A program made the translations under genes and the position numbers. Shown one piece after another: positions 50,961-60,207 of a DNA stretch of 64,000 bases; position 1 is the stretch's first letter, and every line of letters starts with the position of its first letter. The DNA lies in NCBI GenBank assembly GCA_002433485.1, contig DJIF01000136.1, forward strand, positions 33,187 to 97,186. Direction: 5' to 3'. The stretch comes from Deltaproteobacteria bacterium UBA6601 (GTDB taxonomy: Bacteria > Myxococcota_A > UBA796 > UBA9615). The notes under the pieces were generated by a model, which made no database searches, was not told the DNA's origin, and was given only the letters and a program-made list of their open reading frames with translations.

Positions 50961-52817
50961 TCAGACCTCTACACGCTGCTCACTGGCCTCAAAGACCTCT
51001 GGGACACTCAAGTAACGGCCAAAAGGCGGGAAGATGTAAGCCCCGGTGACCCGTGGATAGCTGCGCGCCAGCCGCAGGGCCTCACCAGCAATACGAATGC
51101 CCTCTGCGCGCTGCTCGTCACGCGAGCCTGCTCGCTCCATCCGGGCCCGAGTCACCGCGGGAATCTGCATGCCAGGGACCTCGTTATGGAGGAACTCAGC
51201 GTTCTTGGCCGAGGCCAGCGGCAGGATCCCGACCAGAAACGGGACCTCGGGAAAGTCCTCTATGGCAGCTAGAAATCGCTCCAGAACAGTCGGATCGTAA
51301 AGCGGCTGGGAAAACACAAACTCAGCTCCCGCTTCAAGCTTGCGGCGGAATTTAGCCACCTCTTTTTCCAGAGGAACATGACCAGGGTTGCAGCCGCAGC
51401 CAATGACAAAATCGGTGGCCTCAGGCATCGAGTCACCGCCAAAATCCACCCCCCGATTCAAGTTATGGACCGCCCTCACCAACTCCACAGAATCCAGATC
51501 AAAGACTCCTGTTGCGTCCGGATAATTGCCCATCTTCGGCGGATCACCGGTGACGCACAGCAGGTTTCGAACCCCCAGCGAGTGGGCCCCCAACAAGTCC
51601 ATCTGCATGCCAAGCAGGTTCCGGTCCCGACAGCAGTAATGCACGATCACGTCGATATCCACTTGCTCACGGACCTGCAGCGCCAGGGCCAGCGCTGACA
51701 TCCTTGCTGTAGCTCTGGGACCGTCAGCAATATTGACCGCCTGAACGCCATGGCTGGCAAGCAAGCGCGCTCCTTCTATGCTTTTGCTGGCATCTAGCCC
51801 ACGTGGCGCGTCCAGTTCCACCGAGACCGTAAACTCTCCGCCTATGCGCTCTCCCCAGCGGCTGCGTTCTTCGATAGGGGTAACCTCCACCGAGCTGTGC
51901 TGAACTGGCTCAATGCGCCGGATTCGGGCCGGAGCAACAGTTGGCTCAGCCGAGTTCAAGAAAGACCGCATCTGGCGGACCATCTCCGGAGTCGTTCCGC
52001 AGCAGCCTCCAACAATCTGGGCGCCGGCCTGAAACAAACGGCGAGTGTACTCCCCCATGTACTCGGGGCTGGCAAGGTACAAGGTACGACCCTCGACCAT
52101 CTCCGCCTGACCCGCGTTAGGCATCGCCAGAATCGGCTTTTCAGTGGCCTCTCGGAGTCGCTCAACCACATCCAGCATGGCCTGCGGCCCGATCACACAA
52201 TTGGTACCCAGAAGATCAACATCCCAACTGCTCACTGCAGCGGCAACATCCTCGGGAGTAGCACCCACAAAGTAGTGGCGCTGAGGCTTGAAAGCGAAGC
52301 TCGCAACCAGCGGTATGTCAGTGGAAAGACCACGCACAGCCGCAACCGCATGTTCCAGCATGGAGAGCTGCCGAAAGGTTTCGAGGACGATCAAATCGAC
52401 CCCTTCCTCCAACATAATCTCTGCTTGCTCTCGATAAGTGGCCAGAGCCTCTTCCTTAGAAACCGGACCGGCGGGCCTGAGCAACAAGGGCAGCGGGCCC
52501 ATAGACCCGGCTACATAGCAACGGCCAGCGGCGGCAGCACGGGCAAGGCGGACCCCCGATGAAATGATCCCGCCCTGCTCAGCCTCAAGCCCGAAGCGCG
52601 ACAAACGCATCCGGTGGGCACCATAGGTGTTGGTGGTCAGCAGATCGGCCCCGGCCTCTGCGTAGTCACTGTGAATCCCAGCGATCAGCTCTGGGTCGCT
52701 GAGATTGAGGGCGTCGTAGCAGCGGTTAATGTAGACACCCCGCCGATAGATCTCGGTACCCATCGCACCGTCAGAAAGAAGAGCGCGGCCCTCAAGAACC
52801 GAGCGAAGATCATCCAT
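50961..52817 (-). CDS. Bifunctional homocysteine S-methyltransferase/methylenetetrahydrofolate reductase
   Basis: 618 residues. The N-terminal ~300 residues are a Zn-type homocysteine methyltransferase: LLSDGAMGTEIYRRG, a Cys in LLGTNCVIGPQ and the pair in VGGCCGTTP. From ~315 comes a MetF/MTHFR barrel: VSVELDAPRGLDASKS, CVTGDPPKMGNYPDATGVFD, GCGCNPGH and FSQPLYDP bind FAD and folate. This YitJ-like architecture joins methyl-folate production to homocysteine methylation, though how the methyl is transferred without cobalamin is unsettled for such fusions. Convergent with the SpoIID gene (12 bp apart). Confidence 0.9.
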   Translation of the reverse strand: MDDLRSVLEGRALLSDGAMGTEIYRRGVYINRCYDALNLSDPELIAGIHSDYAEAGADLLTTNTYGAHRMRLSRFGLEAEQGGIISSGVRLARAAAAGRCYVAGSMGPLPLLLRPAGPVSKEEALATYREQAEIMLEEGVDLIVLETFRQLSMLEHAVAAVRGLSTDIPLVASFAFKPQRHYFVGATPEDVAAAVSSWDVDLLGTNCVIGPQAMLDVVERLREATEKPILAMPNAGQAEMVEGRTLYLASPEYMGEYTRRLFQAGAQIVGGCCGTTPEMVRQMRSFLNSAEPTVAPARIRRIEPVQHSSVEVTPIEERSRWGERIGGEFTVSVELDAPRGLDASKSIEGARLLASHGVQAVNIADGPRATARMSALALALQVREQVDIDVIVHYCCRDRNLLGMQMDLLGAHSLGVRNLLCVTGDPPKMGNYPDATGVFDLDSVELVRAVHNLNRGVDFGGDSMPEATDFVIGCGCNPGHVPLEKEVAKFRRKLEAGAEFVFSQPLYDPTVLERFLAAIEDFPEVPFLVGILPLASAKNAEFLHNEVPGMQIPAVTRARMERAGSRDEQRAEGIRIAGEALRLARSYPRVTGAYIFPPFGRYLSVPEVFEASEQRVEV

Positions 52818-52840
52818 GGGTAGGTCTCTTTAAAGTCGGT

Positions 52841-54943
52841 TCAGGCACTCTGCCAGGAGGGTCGCGAGCCGCTGGTGACCGACTTAAGGCCATGCAGTGC
52901 GTCCTTGGTTGTAAAGATCCCCTCCAAACGGTCTAGCTCAAGCTCCAGCGCTGCGGGTAGCTGCAAGGCAGCGCCATCATCGATGAGTTGCGCCGCTGCT
53001 GCCAGAGCCAACGGTGCTTTTCGGCCGATAGCTCGAAGATCCCCCTCCAACAGGGTCCGCGCTTCACCAGAGATCTGGTCGGGAAGCCGCCCTTCCAGCA
53101 GGCTCTGGACCGCTGAAGCGGCATAGGCTTCCCGTACTGCAGCGCCGGGCTGCCCCTCAACTGCGTAGCGGTCTGGCAGGCCGCAAGCGAACCACTCACG
53201 AACCGCACGATCCAAGTCTTGAATCGGGACGCATTGCAGAGCCAGGCCTGCCTCAACCGCCGAGACTGCGGACAACGGCTTACCGGTAAAAATGAGCCGC
53301 CGAGCCAACTCTGGCCCAACGATGCGAGGAAGCCGCTGGGTTCCGCCCAGACCCGGGTAGATGCCAATGCCGGTCTCCGGAAGCGCAAAGCTAGCCCGGT
53401 CGGAGCAGACGATCCCATGGCAGGCAAGCGCCAGCTCAGTCCCCCCACCGAGGGCCATGCCATGAACCCTGGCAATCACCGGCACAGTACAGGTCTCGAT
53501 GAGCCTCAGCAGCGCCTGCCCCTTGCGGGTAAAAGTCAGAATCCGGTCGACATCGTCCGCCTCAAGGTTACGAACAAAGAAGCTGATATCGGCTCCAGCG
53601 ACAAAGGCCTTGCCGGCCCCAGCCAGAACGATTCCTTGCAAGCCCTCGATACCCATGGCCTGCTCAAGAACATCGTGAAGCTGAGCGACGAGCTGTTCAT
53701 CGAGGGCGTTGAGGACCTCTGGCCGGTTGATGCGCACCGTTGCAATACCTTGATCTACCTCCAGATCGACCCGTTGAAAGCCAAACGGACGGCCGAGCGA
53801 TGCCTGATCACGGAGACTGCGGGGCACGACCAGCTCCGGATGACTCACAACCAGCCGCTCCACCAGCTCAACAGCGCGCTCGATCCCGACCTCCGCGAGC
53901 AACTCAAAAGGTCCCTTTGTCCAGCGCAGACCAATGCGGGCGCCCCTATCTACGTCCTCAAGGCTGCAGACCTGCTCATCAAGAAGTTGGCCAACCACCA
54001 GGAACACGCTGGCGAGCAGCCGCTCTTGGATCTGGACCTGGACCGAGGTATCGGCCTCTCCAGCAAAGCTCCACATGGAGCCAACCGCTACCTGTTGAGC
54101 CAATAGCTGACAGGGCTCGTAGAAGGGGCCAAGCTCCCGCCCCAAGGTAGAAGCCGCGTGCAGTCCCACTGGCAAGCCGGTCACGTTCATGAGCTGAAAG
54201 GGCCCCATCCCGACGCCAAAGGCGCGCTTTGCGGCAGCCTCCACGCTGGGCCGGTCAGCCAGGCCCTCATGGACCAGCCGTACGGCCTCGTTCAGCCAGG
54301 GGACAAAGAATCGATTCACCGCAAAGCCCGGTCGATCGGCAACCTGGAGAGCAGTTTTACCGTGCCCTTCGGCGAACCGAACCATGGCCGCTATGACCTC
54401 GGGAAGGGTGTGCTGACCAGCAATGACCTCAAGGAGCCTGTTCTTAGCTGGATGGAAGAAATAATGCAGGCCTACCACCAGCTCAGGGCGCTCCGTGACC
54501 TCAGCCAGCTGCTCAACATAGAAAGACGAAGTATTGGTCGCCAACACACAGTTGGGTCCTACACAACGGTCCAGTTGCTGGAACAACTGACGCTTGGCCG
54601 CCAAGTCTTCAAAGATAGCTTCGATGACAAGATCCGCCTCAGCCAATAACTCAAGGCTGCCGACTGCAGTGATGCGCGATAGAGTCTCCGCGCGCTGAGC
54701 TTCACTGACGATGCGCCGCTCAACTGCTTGATGCAGCGAGGTCTCAATGATCGCCCGGCCCCGCTCGGCCCGCTCTAAATCGACATCAGCAAGGAGAACA
54801 GAATAGCCCTCCTGGGCGATCTTCTGCGCGATTCCAGCGCCCATATTGCCGGCGCCAACCACTGCAACGAGCTTGGGATCGTACACACTCACGTCCACGG
54901 CCGGCTCAGCGCGCAGGGTTAGCGCAGATGGCCGGAGGGCCAT
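52841..54943 (-). CDS. 3-hydroxyacyl-CoA dehydrogenase/enoyl-CoA hydratase fusion
   Basis: 700 residues. The N-terminal ~385 residues are a 3-hydroxyacyl-CoA dehydrogenase: NAD motif VGAGNMGAGIAQKIA, catalytic His in GLHYFFHPAKN, NRFFVPWLNEA and two helical domains. Residues ~395-600 are a crotonase: GADISFF oxyanion loop, Glu in LGGGTELALACH and Glu in ALPETGIGIYPGLGG. This order (dehydrogenase first) is that of FadN-like rather than FadB-like proteins. It performs hydration and oxidation in beta-oxidation, probably with a thiolase encoded elsewhere. The ATG drawn overlaps the end of the upstream gene by 38 bases; a GTG near 54898-54886 is an alternative start. Confidence 0.88.
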   Translation of the reverse strand: MALRPSALTLRAEPAVDVSVYDPKLVAVVGAGNMGAGIAQKIAQEGYSVLLADVDLERAERGRAIIETSLHQAVERRIVSEAQRAETLSRITAVGSLELLAEADLVIEAIFEDLAAKRQLFQQLDRCVGPNCVLATNTSSFYVEQLAEVTERPELVVGLHYFFHPAKNRLLEVIAGQHTLPEVIAAMVRFAEGHGKTALQVADRPGFAVNRFFVPWLNEAVRLVHEGLADRPSVEAAAKRAFGVGMGPFQLMNVTGLPVGLHAASTLGRELGPFYEPCQLLAQQVAVGSMWSFAGEADTSVQVQIQERLLASVFLVVGQLLDEQVCSLEDVDRGARIGLRWTKGPFELLAEVGIERAVELVERLVVSHPELVVPRSLRDQASLGRPFGFQRVDLEVDQGIATVRINRPEVLNALDEQLVAQLHDVLEQAMGIEGLQGIVLAGAGKAFVAGADISFFVRNLEADDVDRILTFTRKGQALLRLIETCTVPVIARVHGMALGGGTELALACHGIVCSDRASFALPETGIGIYPGLGGTQRLPRIVGPELARRLIFTGKPLSAVSAVEAGLALQCVPIQDLDRAVREWFACGLPDRYAVEGQPGAAVREAYAASAVQSLLEGRLPDQISGEARTLLEGDLRAIGRKAPLALAAAAQLIDDGAALQLPAALELELDRLEGIFTTKDALHGLKSVTSGSRPSWQSA

Positions 54944-56045
54944 TCAAGACAAAGTCCTCAACATCCAACAGACCCGAACAATCAGCAGCGAACCCTTCGT
55001 CGATACAGCCATCACAATTGTTGTCGACCGTGTCGCACTGATCATAAATGGTCAGCACACCCACATCTTGAATCTCGAGAGGGAACTCAACTCCAGGATT
55101 GGTGATCGGGGCAAACAAATCGCCCGGCTCATCGTTACAGTCCGCAGCCTGCCCATCATCAGGTAGAGACTCACCCACACAGGTAGGATCACCTGGAGCG
55201 CCCACTGCACAGGTGTCCCAGCCGTCTCCGTCGGCATCCTGACACTCATCGACACAGTCATCACAATCATTGTCGAGCCCGTCGCCACTGTCTTCATGGG
55301 CACCGGGGTGAACGGTAGGCCCGGTGGTCGGGTCATCGTCACAATCACCTACTGCCTCACCCACGCCACCTACGCCGTAGACCGGAACACAGAAGGCATT
55401 ACTGGCATCGACAAAGCCGTCACCGTCCAGATCAAAGTCCTCGTCGACACCCCGATCCCCCGGCCCACATGCGGTCGCGTCGTTATTGCTATCGCCGCTG
55501 CAGTCGCAGTCATTGTCGATGCCGTCGCAGATCTCTTCCGCATCGGGATGAATAAAGGGGTCTGTGTTGTCGCAATCCCCCTGACAGAAGGTCCACTCAT
55601 CATTATCGGCGTCAAAGCCCTCGTCCACCGTGCCATCACAGTCGTTATCAGCAAAATCACAGGACTCTGCACGGCCAGGGAAGGCGTCCTGATCACTGTC
55701 ATCACAGTCCTGACCACCGCAAGCGCTGGAGATAAAGCCGTCACCGTCCAGGTCCACATCATCGACCACCCCATTGCAATCAGTGTCGTTACCGTCACAA
55801 GCCTCGGGAATGTCGGGGTGTACGTCGGGGTTGCTGTCATCACAATCAATGAGCTCAGCTATATCGCAGGTCCGATAGGTGTCACCGTCCTCGTCGACTC
55901 CCTCATCGATGACGCCATCAAAATCGTTGTCCTCTCCGTCACCACAGATCTCTGTACCAACGCCATCTTCACAGGCGGTCGGCAACAGAAAGCTCAAGAG
56001 GAAGATAAGAATGAGGGCGACGGGAACCCGGACAATTAGTGACAT
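54906..56045 (-). CDS. MopE-type repeat lipoprotein (Cys-rich)
   Basis: 379 residues from ATG 56045, with lipobox LPTAC (Cys25). The mature part is almost wholly MopE-type repeats in a more irregular, Cys-rich version: blocks ICGDGEDNDFDGVIDEG, CDDSNPDVHPDIPEACDG, CDDSDQDAFPG, EICDGIDNDCDC, GDGLDNDCDDCVDE and DNNCDGCIDEG, separated by variable spacers. Many paired Cys suggest disulfides or metal binding. Unlike the 37781 and 39704 proteins it lacks clear PKD-like domains. Its stop lies inside the beginning of the following fusion gene. Surface-exposed, cation-binding role inferred. Confidence 0.82.
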   Translation of the reverse strand: MSLIVRVPVALILIFLLSFLLPTACEDGVGTEICGDGEDNDFDGVIDEGVDEDGDTYRTCDIAELIDCDDSNPDVHPDIPEACDGNDTDCNGVVDDVDLDGDGFISSACGGQDCDDSDQDAFPGRAESCDFADNDCDGTVDEGFDADNDEWTFCQGDCDNTDPFIHPDAEEICDGIDNDCDCSGDSNNDATACGPGDRGVDEDFDLDGDGFVDASNAFCVPVYGVGGVGEAVGDCDDDPTTGPTVHPGAHEDSGDGLDNDCDDCVDECQDADGDGWDTCAVGAPGDPTCVGESLPDDGQAADCNDEPGDLFAPITNPGVEFPLEIQDVGVLTIYDQCDTVDNNCDGCIDEGFAADCSGLLDVEDFVLNGPPAICANPAR

Positions 56046-56214
56046 AGGCCTGTACCTGCACATGAGATGAGCAGCTACTCTACACTCCTTGCTGTCCAGA
56101 CGGGAGCCCATCAAAAGCAAGACACACAGCACGCAGCAGCTCGCTATGACGGCGAGCCTCGCGACTAATTTTGCTTACCGGGCACGGACAGCTACCAACG
56201 CGACTCCAAGCCGC

Positions 56215-56862
56215 TCAGCTGGCTTCAGCGTCAATGGATGGAGGCGGAGGCGGGTCCAACAGGTGCCCCATACGCTCGGCCTTGGCACGTAGATAATCGG
56301 CGCTGTGCGGATTAGCGGGGACCAGAACCGACAAACGCTTAGTTATATGAACCCCAAGAGCACGCAATTCGTCCACCTTGCGGGGATTGTTGGTCAGCAG
56401 TTCGATGCTCTCCACGCCCAGATCCTCGAGGATGGTCGAGGCCGCATCATAGCGGCGCTGATCGTCAGGTAAGCCCAGAGCTCGGTTAGCGTCGACAGTA
56501 TCGTGTCCTTCTTCTTGAAGTGCATAAGCGGCGATCTTGTTGGCCAGTCCAATGCCCCGACCCTCCTGACGCAGATAAATCACCGCTCCCTTGCCCCGCC
56601 GCTTGATGGTTTCCAGGGCGAACTCCAGTTGCTCGCGACAGTCGCACTTAAGAGACCCCAGGACCTCAGAGGTAAAGCACTCATCATGGACCCGGACGGC
56701 GAGATCTCGGGCGCCCTCGAGGTCGCCCAAAATAATCGCTACCGGCTCACTACCGTCCTGTGGATCGCGATAAGCGCGCACACGGAAATTACCGGTTCGG
56801 GTTGGAAGCAGAGTCTCCGAGACAAAAGTGGCTCGGGCCATATTGCTGTCGGGCGGGGCCAT
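56215..56862 (-). CDS. ribA: GTP cyclohydrolase II
   Basis: 215 residues from ATG 56862, preceded by GGAAGG five bases upstream; a longer reading to 57009 adds a low-complexity N-terminus lacking a ribosome-binding site. It opens GTP to a diaminohydroxypyrimidine, formate and pyrophosphate, the first step of riboflavin synthesis. The Zn ligands are visible in HDECFTSEVLGSLKCDC, followed by RQEGRGIGL and LLTNNPRKVDELRALG. It is a stand-alone RibA (no RibB domain, no other rib genes nearby). Divergent from trpE. No FMN riboswitch pattern was seen upstream. Confidence 0.93.
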   Translation of the reverse strand: MAPPDSNMARATFVSETLLPTRTGNFRVRAYRDPQDGSEPVAIILGDLEGARDLAVRVHDECFTSEVLGSLKCDCREQLEFALETIKRRGKGAVIYLRQEGRGIGLANKIAAYALQEEGHDTVDANRALGLPDDQRRYDAASTILEDLGVESIELLTNNPRKVDELRALGVHITKRLSVLVPANPHSADYLRAKAERMGHLLDPPPPPSIDAEAS

Positions 56863-56949
56863 AGGCGCCTTCCAATCTGGAGGTTGCCCCTCGCCATCAA
56901 TGAGCGAGGATGACAAAGTTCCTCCGACAGTCGTATTTGATGTCGGTCT

Positions 56950-56970
56950 GGCGCAGCCCACTGCTGCGCC
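56950..56970. promoter_or_regulatory. Perfect inverted repeat in the ribA-trpE gap
   Basis: GGCGCAGC (56950-56957) and GCTGCGCC (56963-56970) form a perfect 8-bp inverted repeat around CCACT, 85 bp upstream of the trpE start. It could be an operator or a leader hairpin; there is no Trp-rich leader peptide or T-run to suggest classical attenuation. Confidence 0.35.
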
Positions 56971-57054
56971 CGATAGCGCATAAATAGAGGCGGACTCGAC
57001 GCCCGTCAAGCGATTTGAAGCGAAGAAACCGACTGTAGTGAGGAACCTGAGACA

Positions 57055-58614
57055 GTGCTAAGCACAACCACTGAACAGCAATTCCTCGAACTCGCTGAAC
57101 GCAGAGAGCCCGGTCGCGGCATCAGGATTCCGGTAATCCGCAGCCTTCCAGCCGATCTGCACACTCCAGTCAGCGCCTGGCTGAAACTACGTGGCAGATC
57201 CAGCCACTCTTTTCTGTTCGAGAGCGTCGAAGGCGGTGAGAGACTTGGTCGCTACTCCTTTGTCGGTGGCCGACCTGAGCTGCTGCTGCGTTCCTTTGGT
57301 CAGTCCATCGAGATAGAGCGCCTGGTCGATGGCGCCAGCCAACACGAAATCCGCGAGGGGGACCCCCGCCAGCTGCTCAGAGAGCTGCTGAACCGAGCGC
57401 CCCTCACCGACTTCCCAGACGCACCCCGCTTCCTCGGTGGCGCAGTGGGCTTCTTCGGCTACGACTCTGTGCGGCTGCAGGAGCGATTGGCGCAGACCCT
57501 GCCGGACCCACTGAAGACTCCGGATATCAACCTCGCTCTGCACAACGAAGTACTGGCCTTCGACCACCTACGTTCTGTCCTCTACCTGATCCGCATCGTG
57601 GAGCTCACCGCCACCTCTTCCACAGCACGGGCACAGCTCGAATACCAACGCTCCATCGCAAAGCTCGATGAGCTGGAGGCGCTCCTGGCGCAGGCCCAGC
57701 CAATTAAGGACCAGCAGCCAGCTGGGCCGGCACCTCAATTCCACAGCGACACCGATCAGGCAAGCTTCATCGAGGCCGTGGCAAGCGCGACTGAGGCCAT
57801 CCGCGCTGGAGAGATCTTTCAGGTCGTGCTCTCACGACGCCTGACCGCCAGGCTCTCCTGCGATCCCTTCCTGGTCTACCGGGCACTGCGCATCCTCAAT
57901 CCAAGCCCCTACCAGTTCTTCCTTGAGCTCGGTGAGCACACCCTGATCGGCGCTTCCCCGGAGATGTTGGTGCGCGTGGAAGGCCACCAGGTAGAGACCA
58001 TGCCCATCGCCGGGACCCGACGGCGCGGCCACAGCCCAGGTGAAGATGAGCGACTCTGCGAAGAACTAAAGCGTGACCCCAAAGAGCGTGCTGAACACCA
58101 GATGCTGGTGGATTTAGGCCGCAATGACATCGGCCGGGTAGCCCGCTTCGGAACTGTAGAGCTGACCCGTCACGCTGAGATCGAACGTTTCAGCCATGTG
58201 ATGCACCTGGTATCCCGGGTCCGCGGCCAGCTCCGCGCTGATCAGGATGCCCTGGATGCCCTCTATGCCTGCTTCCCAGCAGGCACCGTATCAGGGGCTC
58301 CCAAAGTCCGAGCCATGGAGATCATCGAACAGCTCGAGCCCAGCGCGCGGGGCGTCTATGCGGGGGCAGTCGGCTACCTTGACTACGGCGGCGACCTGGA
58401 CACCTGTATCGCCATCCGCACAGCGGTCCATTACGACGGGCAAATCCACGTGCAGGCCGGCGCCGGCATCGTCTACGACTCCATCCCCGAGCACGAGTTC
58501 AAGGAGACTGAGAACAAAGCGCGTGCTCTGATCGAAGCCATCTGCTGGGCCGAGCAGGGTCTACTGAGCGGAGGCCTGGGCCCACAGCGCAGGGCCGATG
58601 TGGAGAGCCCATGA
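57055..58614 (+). CDS. trpE: Anthranilate synthase component I
   Basis: 519 residues, GTG start with GAGGAA upstream. It converts chorismate to anthranilate with ammonia delivered by TrpG. The feedback element is near the N-terminus (FLFESVEGGERLGRYSFVG), and the chorismate site includes LIGASPEML, PIAGTRRRG, LVDLGRNDIGR and AGTVSGAPKVRAMEI. First gene of a complete trpEGDCFBA operon; its stop overlaps the trpG start by four bases. Regulation beyond end-product inhibition is not visible except for an upstream inverted repeat. Confidence 0.95.
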   Translation: MLSTTTEQQFLELAERREPGRGIRIPVIRSLPADLHTPVSAWLKLRGRSSHSFLFESVEGGERLGRYSFVGGRPELLLRSFGQSIEIERLVDGASQHEIREGDPRQLLRELLNRAPLTDFPDAPRFLGGAVGFFGYDSVRLQERLAQTLPDPLKTPDINLALHNEVLAFDHLRSVLYLIRIVELTATSSTARAQLEYQRSIAKLDELEALLAQAQPIKDQQPAGPAPQFHSDTDQASFIEAVASATEAIRAGEIFQVVLSRRLTARLSCDPFLVYRALRILNPSPYQFFLELGEHTLIGASPEMLVRVEGHQVETMPIAGTRRRGHSPGEDERLCEELKRDPKERAEHQMLVDLGRNDIGRVARFGTVELTRHAEIERFSHVMHLVSRVRGQLRADQDALDALYACFPAGTVSGAPKVRAMEIIEQLEPSARGVYAGAVGYLDYGGDLDTCIAIRTAVHYDGQIHVQAGAGIVYDSIPEHEFKETENKARALIEAICWAEQGLLSGGLGPQRRADVESP

Positions 58615-59198
58615 CGATCCTTCTGGTGGACAACTTCGACTCCTTCTCGTTCAACCTCTATCAGATGATGGGAGCTGTTCATCCGCATATCGAGGTGGTC
58701 CGCAACGACGCCACCAGTCTGGCGGAGATTCGTGCGGCTGACTTCTCCGCCATTGTGCTCTCACCAGGCCCGGGACGCCCCGAAGACAGTGGTATCTGTC
58801 AAGACATCGCCCGCGAACTCAGCGGCGAGCTGCCGCTGCTAGGCGTCTGTCTCGGCCATCAGACCATCTGTGCAGCGGAAGGCGCCCGCATCGTGCGGGC
58901 CGAGCTTCCGGTTCACGGCAAAGCCAGCAAGGTAGAACACGATGGGCTGGGCCTGTTCCAGGGCCTCCCCCAGCCCTTCGAGGTCGGACGCTACCACTCC
59001 CTCATCGTAGACCCAGGAAGTCTCCCTCCCAGCCTTGAGGTCTCCGCTCGCTGCGGAGACGAGATCATGGCAATCCGTCACCGCAGTAGGCCTACCTTTG
59101 GCGTACAGTTCCATCCAGAATCGATCCTCACCCCACAAGGTGAACTCCTGCTGCAGAACTTTCTTAACCTCATCATGGAACCACATGCCGCTACGTAG
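58611..59198 (+). CDS. trpG: Anthranilate synthase component II (glutamine amidotransferase)
   Basis: 195 residues, class I glutamine amidotransferase. VDNFDSFSFNLYQ is the N-terminal signature, the nucleophile is in GVCLGHQTI, and His-Glu are in GVQFHPESI. It supplies ammonia to TrpE; it could also serve PabB if shared. Separate from trpE (not fused), coupled by ATGA. The 3' end overlaps the trpD start by 14 bases. Confidence 0.95.
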   Translation: MTILLVDNFDSFSFNLYQMMGAVHPHIEVVRNDATSLAEIRAADFSAIVLSPGPGRPEDSGICQDIARELSGELPLLGVCLGHQTICAAEGARIVRAELPVHGKASKVEHDGLGLFQGLPQPFEVGRYHSLIVDPGSLPPSLEVSARCGDEIMAIRHRSRPTFGVQFHPESILTPQGELLLQNFLNLIMEPHAAT

Positions 59199-60207
59199 CG
59201 CCCTCTCCCAGGTCCTCGACGGTGACCATCTAAGCATGGGTCAAGCGCGCACAGCCATGGACCAGATCATGTCGGGAAACTGCCCGGCAGCGCAGATTGC
59301 TGGGCTCTTGTGTGCACTCCGTCTGCGCGGCGAGAGCGCTGCTGAACTGGCCGGAATGGCCGCTTCGATGCGCGCACATATGGTCCCAGTGAGTAGCTCA
59401 AGGGGCCCTCTCATCGATACCTGCGGCACCGGGGGCGACGGGTCCAACACCATCAACATCTCCACTGCAGCAGCCATGATCGCTGCCGCCGGCGGCGCAG
59501 TAGTGGCCAAACACGGCAATCGCTCCATCTCCAGCAAGTGCGGCTCAGCCGATGTGCTCGAAGCCCTGGGCGTCCCCATCAACCTTGAGATTGAGGCCCT
59601 AGAGCGCTGTCTCGAGGACTCGGGGATCGCGTTCCTATTTGCCCCGCAGCATCACCCGGCCATGCGCCATGTCATGCCCGTACGCCGCGAACTGGCAACC
59701 CGCACCGCGTTCAACCTGCTCGGTCCCATGACCAATCCCGCCGGAGCGCGGCGCCAGGTAATCGGGGTGTTCTCGCCAGTTCATGCCGAAACCCTCGCAC
59801 ATGCACTTCTGCAGTTGGGCGGTGAGCACGTGCTGGTGTTCTGCGGCGACGACGGACGCGGCAAGGTGCTGGATGAACTGTCCATCTGCGGGACGACCCG
59901 CGTATGGGAGGTTAAGGACAATGTCGTCGAGAGCTACAGCCTGGAGCCCGAAGAGCTGGGCTTGAGGCGCTGCGAGATCACCGCGCTAAGGGGCGGTGAC
60001 GCGGCTCAGAACGCCGCCGCTATCGAGTCCCTGCTCGGCGGTGAGCCAGGGCCGCGCGCTGACGCAGTAGCAGCAAACGCCGGCGCTGCTCTCTACATAG
60101 CGGGTCTCGCACCCTCTCTACGAGCAGGAGTAGACAGGGCCTCCAGCCTGCTCCAGCAGGGAGCAGGCCTCAAATCATTACAGGCGCTTCGCGAGTTTGA
60201 AGCGTGA
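59185..60207 (+). CDS. trpD: Anthranilate phosphoribosyltransferase
   Basis: 340 residues from ATG 59185 (MPLRSALSQVLDG); an upstream in-frame start lies within trpG in a non-conserved region. It attaches PRPP to anthranilate. The glycine-rich PRPP loop is CGTGGDGSNTINIST, followed by AKHGNRSISSKCGSADVLEALG and HPAMRHVMPVRRELATRT. No fusion to TrpG. Its stop overlaps trpC by GTGA. Confidence 0.94.
   Translation: MPLRSALSQVLDGDHLSMGQARTAMDQIMSGNCPAAQIAGLLCALRLRGESAAELAGMAASMRAHMVPVSSSRGPLIDTCGTGGDGSNTINISTAAAMIAAAGGAVVAKHGNRSISSKCGSADVLEALGVPINLEIEALERCLEDSGIAFLFAPQHHPAMRHVMPVRRELATRTAFNLLGPMTNPAGARRQVIGVFSPVHAETLAHALLQLGGEHVLVFCGDDGRGKVLDELSICGTTRVWEVKDNVVESYSLEPEELGLRRCEITALRGGDAAQNAAAIESLLGGEPGPRADAVAANAGAALYIAGLAPSLRAGVDRASSLLQQGAGLKSLQALREFEA

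Noticed and set aside
53219..54106. 295-residue frame opposite the HAD-hydratase fusion
   Set aside because: Antisense shadow; the minus-strand protein has all catalytic motifs.
56862..57055. FMN riboswitch for ribA or Trp attenuator for trpE
   Set aside because: Neither the conserved riboswitch core nor a Trp-rich leader peptide with terminator was found on either strand.
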